DNA of 17,507 bases from an uncultured candidate division Zixibacteria bacterium. Its GTDB lineage: Bacteria > Zixibacteria > MSB-5A5 > GN15 > PGXB01. How positions within the stretch are numbered: position 1 is the first letter of the stretch; each line of letters starts with the position of its first letter. Made by a program: the position numbers and the translations under genes. Below are positions 11,716-17,507 of the stretch, piece after piece. The stretch covers positions 1 to 17,507 of the forward strand of contig CALAMC010000046.1 in the NCBI GenBank assembly GCA_937925655.1, written 5' to 3'. The notes under the pieces are model-generated. The model did not search any database. It was not told where the DNA came from and saw only the letters and a program-made list of their open reading frames with translations.

Positions 11716-13461
11716 ATGAAAACCCAAACCTGGCGATTCGTTATCACCGGTGCCTTGATTGTCCTGGGCTTTATCGGCTTCTGGAATACGCTGCGTCTGT
11801 GGACGCTTACCGATGCCGATCGCACCCGGATGGAAACCGTCAAGCCCGGTTCCGTAAACGAACTGGAACGCAAGGCAATGAGACTCGGCCTCGACCTGCA
11901 GGGCGGCATTCATGTCGTACTGCGAGTCCAGATGGAAAAACTGGAAAAAGAAGAACGGGCCGATGCCGTCGATCGCGCCATTCAGGTCATACGCAACCGC
12001 GTGGACTTCACCGGCGTGACCGAACCGATTATCCAGAAACAGGGTGACGACCGCATCATTGTCGACCTGCCCGGTTATACCGACGCCGCGCGGGCCGAAG
12101 ATATCATCGGCCAAACCGCCCAGCTGGAATACAAACTGCTGGAAACATACGAGAACGCCTCGATTCTCCTGGCAAAAATCGATTCCGTCGTGGCCGAAAT
12201 CCGCAAAGTCGAGGGCCATCAGGCGGAAGAATACAGCAGTGTCATGGCCGAACTGGAAAAGGCCAACAAAGACTTGATGACCGAACCCAAAGCGGGCGAG
12301 GCTTCCTTGGATAAAGCCGCCGATACGACCGCGAGTCTCTTTTCGGAATTTCTCGATTCCGGTGAGACCAAAGGCGAATTCGATGATATGGGTTTCGATA
12401 CTGAAAACAAACCCTTCAGCCAATATATCGAACAATGGTTGACCAACCGCGAAGGTGTTCCTTTTCCGGGGTACAATGTGGCCGCGCGGGATCGCAAAAT
12501 CATCGAAAAATGGCTGGAACGACCCGAAGTTCAAAAGGTCATTCCAGGCGACGTTCAGATTGCCTTTTCCACCCGTTCGCACATTTCCAACGCGCAGGAA
12601 GTTTATAATCTGTACGTTCTCAAGCGCAAAGTGCAGTTTCTCGGCAAATTCCTCGAAAGCATCAAACTCGGCCGGGGACAATTTCAGGAAAATACGGTCG
12701 ATTTCCGTATTTCCGGTGAAGCTTCAGCCGCTTTTGCCCGTCTGACCGGGGCCAATATTGATAAACCGCTGGCCATTGTCATCGATGATAAAGTCGAATC
12801 GGCACCGATCGTCCAGGATAAAATCCGCGGTAATGGGATGATCACTATGGGTGCCGGGGCAAGTATGCAGGACGCTCAAAACCTGATGATCGTCCTCAAA
12901 GCCGGCGCCCTGCCCGCACCGGTTGAAATTATCGAGAAAAATGTGGTCGGGCCTTCGCTGGGTTCCGATTCGATTCGCAAAGGTTTTATATCCTGCGTCG
13001 TGGGGCTGGTGCTGGTAATAATCGTGATGGCTTTATACTACCGCGTTTCGGGTATTATCGCCGATTTTGCCCTGGTTTTTAATATCTTCTTTTTGCTGGC
13101 GGTCATGGCCGGTTTGAAAGCAACTCTGACCATGCCGGGTATCGCGGGCATTATTTTAACCGTCGGTATTTCGGTCGACGCCAACATCCTGATATTCGAA
13201 CGTATTCGCGAAGAACTCCGTACCGGCAAAACGGTTCGCGCCGCCATCGACGCCGGATATGATCGAGCCTTGTTGACCATCATCGACAGCCATGTGACAA
13301 CGTTGATCACGGCCGGGGCCCTGTTTTTATTCGGGTCCGGTCCCATCAAGGGTTTTGCGGTATCATTGTTCTGCGGCGTGCTCATTTCGCTCTATACGGC
13401 CGTCGTCATTACTAAAACAATTTTCGACCTTCGTAAAGGTTACAAGACGCTTAGCATATAA
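11716..13461 (+). CDS. secD: Protein translocase subunit SecD
   Basis: This 581-residue inner-membrane RND-type subunit, with SecF, uses proton flow to help pull exported proteins through SecYEG. It has one N-terminal helix (about 8-24), then GLDLQGGIHVVL (about 58-69) opening the periplasmic P1 domain. An acidic, coiled-coil-prone insertion follows (about 140-260, including KVEGHQAEEYSSVMAELEK). The conserved DFRISGEASAAFARLT and VIDDKVESAPIV come next, then five C-terminal helices containing GISVDANILIFERIREEL, where the Asp is the proton-pathway residue of the family. ATG at 11716 follows AAGGAG at a 10-nt spacing. secF starts 11 nt after the stop, with its Shine-Dalgarno site overlapping that stop. 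Confidence 0.96.
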   Translation: MKTQTWRFVITGALIVLGFIGFWNTLRLWTLTDADRTRMETVKPGSVNELERKAMRLGLDLQGGIHVVLRVQMEKLEKEERADAVDRAIQVIRNRVDFTGVTEPIIQKQGDDRIIVDLPGYTDAARAEDIIGQTAQLEYKLLETYENASILLAKIDSVVAEIRKVEGHQAEEYSSVMAELEKANKDLMTEPKAGEASLDKAADTTASLFSEFLDSGETKGEFDDMGFDTENKPFSQYIEQWLTNREGVPFPGYNVAARDRKIIEKWLERPEVQKVIPGDVQIAFSTRSHISNAQEVYNLYVLKRKVQFLGKFLESIKLGRGQFQENTVDFRISGEASAAFARLTGANIDKPLAIVIDDKVESAPIVQDKIRGNGMITMGAGASMQDAQNLMIVLKAGALPAPVEIIEKNVVGPSLGSDSIRKGFISCVVGLVLVIIVMALYYRVSGIIADFALVFNIFFLLAVMAGLKATLTMPGIAGIILTVGISVDANILIFERIREELRTGKTVRAAIDAGYDRALLTIIDSHVTTLITAGALFLFGSGPIKGFAVSLFCGVLISLYTAVVITKTIFDLRKGYKTLSI

Positions 13462-13472
13462 GGAGTTCGATA

Positions 13473-14396
13473 ATGTTTAGAATAATTGGGGAAACCAATA
13501 TAAATTTCATCGGCCAGCGCCGAAAAGCATTTCTGATTTCGGGACTGCTGATAATCCTGGGCCTGTTTGCCTTTGTCATGGTTCTTCTCGATAAGGCCAA
13601 TATGGGTATCGATTTTGTGGGCGGAACCATGCTTCAGGGAAGTTTCGAACAGCCCATATCCATTTCAGATTTACGCACCGCCGTAACCACCAATGGATTT
13701 CCGGAAGCATATATCCAGGAATTGGATCGCGGGTCGGATAAGCACGCTTATATCATCCGCGTCAAGGAAGTCGTCTCCGGTGATGAAAAGGCCATCGCTC
13801 GTCTAGCCCAGATTATCGACGATGCCTTCCCCGGTAATAAATTCACCGAGGATTCGGAGCACGTGATTGGACCGGCCGTTGGCCAGTCGCTCCGGCAAAG
13901 CGCCCTTTATGCCATCCTGATTTCCATCGCCGGCATGATTATTTACATCGGCATACGTTTCGATTTTCGCTCCGGTGTAGCCGCCACCATCGCCACGTTT
14001 CATGATGTTCTGGCCGTCCTCGGTATTTTCTTCCTTCTCAACAAGGAAATTACCCTGCTGGTCGTGACCGCCCTTCTGACCCTGGCCGGATATTCTTTGA
14101 CCGATACGGTCGTCGTGTTCGACCGCATCCGGGAAAATATCAAGAAATTCCGCAAAAAAGGCGAATTCGTGCAGACCGTCAACCGGTCCATCAACGAGGT
14201 TTTGTCGCGCACTATTATGACGTCGGGCACGACTCTCATTGTAGCTTTGTCGCTGTACCTGTTCGGCGGCGAAATTTTAAACGATTTCGCGTTGGCCCTG
14301 GTATTGGGCGTTATTGTGGGAACCTACTCCTCCGTGTTCGTCGCCAGTCCGATTGTCGTGGAATGGGAAGACAAATCACCCCGGCGATTCAAGTAA
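13473..14396 (+). CDS. secF: Protein translocase subunit SecF
   Basis: This 307-residue partner of SecD has the usual length and layout. An N-terminal helix (about 20-39) is followed by GIDFVGGTMLQ (about 46-56), a short periplasmic domain, and five helices. TDTVVVFDRIRENIKK (about 210-225) holds the conserved Asp/Arg group, and SRTIMTSGTTLIVALSLYLFGG is also typical. ATG at 13473 follows AAGGAG (13460-13465) at 7 nt. A hairpin at 14409-14434 closes the unit. Confidence 0.96.
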   Translation: MFRIIGETNINFIGQRRKAFLISGLLIILGLFAFVMVLLDKANMGIDFVGGTMLQGSFEQPISISDLRTAVTTNGFPEAYIQELDRGSDKHAYIIRVKEVVSGDEKAIARLAQIIDDAFPGNKFTEDSEHVIGPAVGQSLRQSALYAILISIAGMIIYIGIRFDFRSGVAATIATFHDVLAVLGIFFLLNKEITLLVVTALLTLAGYSLTDTVVVFDRIRENIKKFRKKGEFVQTVNRSINEVLSRTIMTSGTTLIVALSLYLFGGEILNDFALALVLGVIVGTYSSVFVASPIVVEWEDKSPRRFK

Positions 14397-14408
14397 TATT
14401 TTCGATAA

Positions 14409-14440
14409 CAGGGGCCGCCGTGAAGCGGCCTCTGTCGTTT
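14409..14440 (+). terminator. Probable terminator after secF
   Basis: A 10-bp GC-rich stem (14409-14418 with 14425-14434, one G-U pair, 6-nt loop) is followed by TCGTTTTC. The T-run is short, so termination may be partial and the CYTH gene could receive read-through. Confidence 0.6.
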
Positions 14441-14450
14441 TCGGGACCTT

Positions 14451-15095
14451 ATGATGCATGATGAAATAGAAATTAAACTCAAACTCGAAAATGAGCGTCA
14501 CTATACTCTGCTTTATAATCGGCTCGGTCCACCGCTTCGAATCGCCGAACAGACCAATTATTTCTTCGATAGCACCGACCGTGCTCTCCTTAAGACCGGG
14601 TGGGCTTTTAGATTGCGGCGGGAAAACGCCTCTTGTCTTATGACCTTGAAAGGCCCCCGTCGCTCCGAAAACTGTTGTCCGTCGATTCGGGCGGAATACG
14701 AAACCCCCATAAACTGCGGGCTTCTTGAAAAGGCCCTGACCGATGGCCTTCATTTGGCAGCCTGCCCCAACCCTGTCGGGCCTCAACTTGAATCTCTTAA
14801 TATTAATGGTCATTTGACCGAAGTCCTCCATTTCCGGAATAAACGAATTACGCTCAATTTTGGCGAGTTTGGCCGGAATCGCCCGGTTGAACTGGATAAA
14901 ACGCAACTTCCCGACAGCTCCGTAAACTTTGAACTGGAAATGGAGTTGGAACGGCCCGATGATTATCCGGCCGCCTTTGACGCTCTGAAGCGACTTTTCG
15001 ATGAGCTTGAAATCCCGGTCCGTGTCATGAACGAAAGCAAATTCGCGCGGGCTCTAAAAAGCCTTAATTTGGGTCACTTATACCGGGAAACTTGA
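14451..15095 (+). CDS. CYTH-domain protein (triphosphate tunnel metalloenzyme family)
   Basis: This 214-residue CYTH-fold protein begins with the signature HDEIEIKLKL, where E5, E7 and K9 form the ExExK motif that binds triphosphate and metal in the tunnel. Other family features are TNYFFDSTDRALLKTGWAFRLRRE, CLMTLKGPR, FELEMELE (acidic metal-binding strand) and the late ESKFARAL. Family members include class IV adenylate cyclase, thiamine triphosphatase and inorganic triphosphatase. The substrate cannot be assigned here. The start is ATG at 14451 or the adjacent ATG at 14454; no good Shine-Dalgarno site is seen. It sits just after the secF hairpin. Confidence 0.88.
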   Translation: MMHDEIEIKLKLENERHYTLLYNRLGPPLRIAEQTNYFFDSTDRALLKTGWAFRLRRENASCLMTLKGPRRSENCCPSIRAEYETPINCGLLEKALTDGLHLAACPNPVGPQLESLNINGHLTEVLHFRNKRITLNFGEFGRNRPVELDKTQLPDSSVNFELEMELERPDDYPAAFDALKRLFDELEIPVRVMNESKFARALKSLNLGHLYRET

Positions 15096-15097
15096 GT

Positions 15098-15130
15098 CCG
15101 TTAAGACGTAAAATACAGTGTCATTAACGG
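15098..15130 (+). other. Hairpin in the leader of the DUF4846-like gene
   Basis: CCGTTAA-GAC (15098-15107) pairs with GTC-ATTAACGG (15120-15130), with one bulged base and a 12-nt loop. It lies 8 nt before AGGAGG (15139-15144). No T-run follows, so it may be a leader structure, an inefficient terminator or chance. Confidence 0.35.
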
Positions 15131-15149
15131 AAAAAGGCAGGAGGTTTTG

Positions 15150-16013
15150 ATGAATAAAAGTCTATTGATTGCCATTGTAATTATCATCGCCGCATCGATT
15201 TGTTTGGCTCAAGACATTTCCCAAAACGGCCCAAATAAGCTGTATCCTTTTTCATTCAATTACAAAAACGAATATACGATCTTACGGCTCTTTCCGACCC
15301 CGGATGGCTATGAACGCTATCCGGAACGCGATATGTCCAAGTACCAGGCCTGGTTAACCAATCTGCCGGTCTGGCCCAATTATTACAAAGTGGCCCTATG
15401 GAGCGCCCACGATACGGTGGCGGTGGGCAGAGTGGCGGCCATTATTGACTTCGGCGTGAAATCCCGCAATCAGACCGATCTGAACATTCCCCTGCAATTG
15501 CTGTGGACCGCCCGTCGGGTCTTCAATCAACCCGAAAAAATCGAATACATTCTTTCCCCGAAAGATACAGTAACTTATTCAAGATGGCTTTCCGGCAAGT
15601 ATGTATTAGATGGCGTCGGCAACCTGGTTTATAAAATGGCCGAAAAACGCGAGCATACCGCCCAGGAATATTTCCGCTTCGTTGAATTTATTGCCGATAA
15701 AAACAACGGTCGAAGACTCATCCAAAATTGCCGAAAAACCGATTGGAAAAATATCGAACCGGGCGATTTGTATATCCAATTCCGGGAGGATGACCCCGAT
15801 TCGACCGGGCATGCGGCCATTATCCTCGATATTTGTCAGAATCAATCCGGCGATAAACTCCTCATGGCGGCCTGGGGCGGCAACCCGGCCCACTCCTTCT
15901 TTATCCCCAAATCTCCCGATCCGCAACGCGGGCCATGGCTGACTCTGGATGAATTCAAAGCCCGGTTGTCCGAATACGGTCCCGGCGAATTTTATATTTT
16001 TGCGCGCGAATAA
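15150..16013 (+). CDS. Secreted DUF4846-like protein
   Basis: This 287-residue protein has a clear signal peptide: MNKSLLIAIVIIIAASICLA, cleavage likely before QD at residue 21. Its pattern matches DUF4846 as I know the family. It has YxAWLTNLPVWP near the start (about 65-75), AAIIDFGV (about 97-103), LQLLWTARRVF in place of the usual QCADAxMRLRAEY, and GDLYIQ followed by TGHAAIILDI (about 205-228), then a Trp-rich C-terminal part ending near FYIFARE. The function of DUF4846 is unknown; its GDxxI/GHAxIVxDV part recalls papain-like NlpC/P60 folds, but that is speculation. ATG at 15150 follows AGGAGG (15139-15144) at 5 nt, and the alternative TTG at 15147 is rejected. Confidence 0.78.
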   Translation: MNKSLLIAIVIIIAASICLAQDISQNGPNKLYPFSFNYKNEYTILRLFPTPDGYERYPERDMSKYQAWLTNLPVWPNYYKVALWSAHDTVAVGRVAAIIDFGVKSRNQTDLNIPLQLLWTARRVFNQPEKIEYILSPKDTVTYSRWLSGKYVLDGVGNLVYKMAEKREHTAQEYFRFVEFIADKNNGRRLIQNCRKTDWKNIEPGDLYIQFREDDPDSTGHAAIILDICQNQSGDKLLMAAWGGNPAHSFFIPKSPDPQRGPWLTLDEFKARLSEYGPGEFYIFARE

Positions 16014-16028
16014 TTTTTGAGTTTGCCG

Positions 16029-16079
16029 ACGGCGTTTCGGACATTATTTTACCGATGATGTTTAGAACGCCGTTTTTTT
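16029..16079 (+). terminator. Terminator-like hairpin spanning the start of the beta-helix gene
   Basis: ACGGCGTT (16029-16036) pairs perfectly with AACGCCGT (16066-16073), followed by seven T (16073-16079). The 29-nt loop contains the ATGATG start codons of the next gene, and the T-run encodes its first Phe codons. It begins 15 nt after the DUF4846-like stop, so it may terminate that gene. Confidence 0.6.
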
Positions 16080-17272
16080 ATTATGGCTGTGCCGTGATAG
16101 CCATGCTGATCCTTTTTCCCGGACCTCTGCAGGCACGGACCTTTACCGTCGAAAGAGGCTCCGATTTGCAGGCCGTCATCGACTATGCCGCCGACGGTGA
16201 TACCATCATCGCCGGACTGAAAAATTTCACCGCCCGGGCCGTCCATTTCACCGATTCGCTATGCGGAAATTGTACCGACCACCGAACCGAAGTGGAGGCT
16301 TCTTACGGTTTTCTCATAAAAGACAAATCACTCAACATTGTCGGTACCGACCGCCATGAAACCAGGCTGGTGACCAATGCCGGATACGGAATCTTCTTCG
16401 TCAATTCCCCCAATTCCTCGCTGATTAATCTGACAGTCACCGGCGGGAAACGCGACCCCGACGGCAATGCCACCGACGCCGGCATCGTCGTCCGAAACAG
16501 CCGCGTGACCATACAATTTTGTGATATTATCAATAACAGCAACCGCATCGACAGCGTCACGGTCGGCATCGGGGGTGTGGTCGGCCGGGAAGGTGCCGAA
16601 ATCATAATCGACCATTGCCGTATCGACGATAATACCTGGGATGGCATCGCCCTTTATCGCGGAGCGTCGGCGGTTATTACCGATTGCGAAATCACCGACG
16701 GGCGCGGCGCCGGTATCGGCGTCACCTGGGATGCCTCCTGCTTAGCCTACCGTAATAAAATTTCCGGTTACTGGAAAGGCATCGGGGCGTTCGGGACCGC
16801 CTGGGTTGTTGCCCGAAATAATAACGTATCCGACAATCTCGGCTGGGGCATTATCGCCACCGGCAATTCCTTCATGGATATCTCCAACAACCTGATTCGC
16901 CACAACGGCAACTGCGGCGTCGCCCCCTGGTCAACCGAAAGTCGGGGACGGATTATCAATAATATCATCATCAAAAACGGCTGGCGTAAAGAATGGGTCT
17001 GTCCTTGCGTCGGTGTATGGAATTACGGTGACTGGGCCAAATGGGATTTCTCATTTAACATTGTCTGGGATAACAAAGAAGGAAACTATCGCGACATCTG
17101 GGATCAAACCGATATCAACGGCAACCTTTCCGTCAACCCCGGTTTTCTCAACGATTCCTCGCTGGTACTTGGGCCCGATTCCCCGGCCATCGACGCCGGT
17201 CACCCGGAGTTGTCCGACCCGGACGGCACTTGTTCTGACATCGGCATCTGGGGCGGACCGCAAGCCAAATAA
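16055..17272 (+). CDS. Secreted right-handed parallel beta-helix protein
   Basis: This 405-residue protein has a signal peptide (MMFRTPFFYYGCAVIAMLIL, cleavage near ALQA/R about residue 27). The mature part starts as FTVERGSDLQAVIDYAADGDTIIA, the usual entry of pectate-lyase-like beta-helix proteins. Repeated rungs follow (IVVRNSRVTIQFCDIINNS, IIIDHCRIDDNTWDGIALYRG, AVITDCEITDGRGAGIGV, ISNNLIRHNGNCGVAP), matching NosD/parallel-beta-helix repeats. The tail has SPAIDAGHPELSDPDGTCSDIGIWGG, a cap motif common in such surface proteins. A carbohydrate-active or surface-structural role is possible; catalytic residues are not identifiable. No Shine-Dalgarno site precedes the ATG. The start lies in the loop of the hairpin at 16029-16079, so expression may be linked to read-through. 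Confidence 0.85.
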   Translation: MMFRTPFFYYGCAVIAMLILFPGPLQARTFTVERGSDLQAVIDYAADGDTIIAGLKNFTARAVHFTDSLCGNCTDHRTEVEASYGFLIKDKSLNIVGTDRHETRLVTNAGYGIFFVNSPNSSLINLTVTGGKRDPDGNATDAGIVVRNSRVTIQFCDIINNSNRIDSVTVGIGGVVGREGAEIIIDHCRIDDNTWDGIALYRGASAVITDCEITDGRGAGIGVTWDASCLAYRNKISGYWKGIGAFGTAWVVARNNNVSDNLGWGIIATGNSFMDISNNLIRHNGNCGVAPWSTESRGRIINNIIIKNGWRKEWVCPCVGVWNYGDWAKWDFSFNIVWDNKEGNYRDIWDQTDINGNLSVNPGFLNDSSLVLGPDSPAIDAGHPELSDPDGTCSDIGIWGGPQAK

Positions 17273-17313
17273 TAGCTCGCATCACCCGGTTTTCTTTTTA
17301 CTACCCAAATATC

Positions 17314-17342
17314 TTGACACGACCCGAGCCGTCCGCTTAATT
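17314..17342 (+). promoter_or_regulatory. Candidate promoter of tRNA-Ser
   Basis: A perfect TTGACA (17314-17319) is followed 16-18 nt later by the imperfect -10-like CTTAATTA (17336-17343). The start would fall about 20 nt before the tRNA. The -10 match is weak. Confidence 0.45.
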
Positions 17343-17369
17343 ATTGCCGAGCAATTTCATTGTTTACCC

Positions 17370-17454
17370 GGAGGAGTGGCTGAGTGGTCGAAAGCGGCGG
17401 TCTTGAAAACCGTTGTACCGCAAGGTACCGTGGGTTCGAATCCTACCTCCTCCG
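17370..17454 (+). tRNA. tRNA-Ser (anticodon TGA)
   Basis: The 85-nt class II tRNA has acceptor GGAGGAG/CTCCTCC, discriminator G, D-arm TGGCTGAGTGGTCGAAAGC, anticodon loop CTTGAAA (TGA), a long variable arm (GTACC-GCAA-GGTAC), and a T-arm with GTTCGAATC. CCA is not encoded. Confidence 0.97.
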
Positions 17455-17459
17455 CTTTT

Positions 17460-17493
17460 AGAGCCAGTTCGAGCGCAGCGAGTTACTGGCTCT
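17460..17493 (+). repeat. 9-bp inverted repeat after tRNA-Ser
   Basis: AGAGCCAGT (17460-17468) and ACTGGCTCT (17485-17493) are perfect complements around a 16-nt loop containing GAGCGCAGCGAG. Only TT follows the right arm, so this is a weak terminator candidate. The gene context continues outside the window. Confidence 0.5.
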
Positions 17494-17507
17494 TAAACCC
17501 TGAGCCT

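Noticed and set aside
11542..12681. Open frame of 379 codons on the minus strand
   Set aside because: It is antisense to secD, with Phe/Gly/His-rich low-information translation typical of a shadow frame.
17460..17507. Attachment site downstream of tRNA-Ser
   Set aside because: No second copy of the tRNA-Ser 3' end and no integrase are visible before the window ends.

Overview
The window reads as bacterial chromosome. A group II geranylgeranylglyceryl-phosphate synthase-type gene sits beside heptose/O-antigen genes, and there are a secreted DUF4846-like protein and a right-handed beta-helix protein. This points to a Gram-negative member of the FCB superphylum, possibly a Zixibacteria-like lineage. 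That placement is inferred from gene content and is not proven. The left end (about the first 820 bases) looks less GC-rich than the housekeeping genes and carries mobile DNA.

Left end (1-1710): the 3' part of a large serine recombinase gene runs convergently into an intact tRNA-Asp(GTC). To its right, on the same strand as the tRNA, are a small GIY-YIG nuclease gene and then a decayed second tRNA-Asp copy. The nuclease reading frame grows out of the T-loop of that second copy. tRNA-Val(TAC) and a small two-helix membrane protein follow, driven by a consensus sigma-70 promoter.

Minus-strand operon (1718-7595): recX, alaS, a GGGPS/PcrB-family synthase, gmhA and an O-antigen ligase/polymerase-like gene are packed with 2-bp gaps, 4-bp ATGA overlaps or direct abutment. 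alaS has no NTG codon where its family starts. An ATC codon stands there instead, 8 nt after a perfect AGGAGG. recX diverges from a plus-strand cupin gene across a region of about 210 bp.

Middle (8199-11178): a two-domain M16 zinc peptidase lipoprotein on the minus strand has its own promoter and terminator. It diverges from a plus-strand unit made of an unrecognised 142-residue exported or anchored protein, then secD and secF. The position of that small gene resembles the secretion-monitoring leader proteins known upstream of sec genes elsewhere, but its function is unproven.

Right end (14409-17507): a CYTH-domain protein, a DUF4846-like secreted protein, a beta-helix secreted protein whose start codon lies inside a terminator-like hairpin, tRNA-Ser(TGA), and a final inverted repeat. 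No gene-free stretch exceeds 300 bases.
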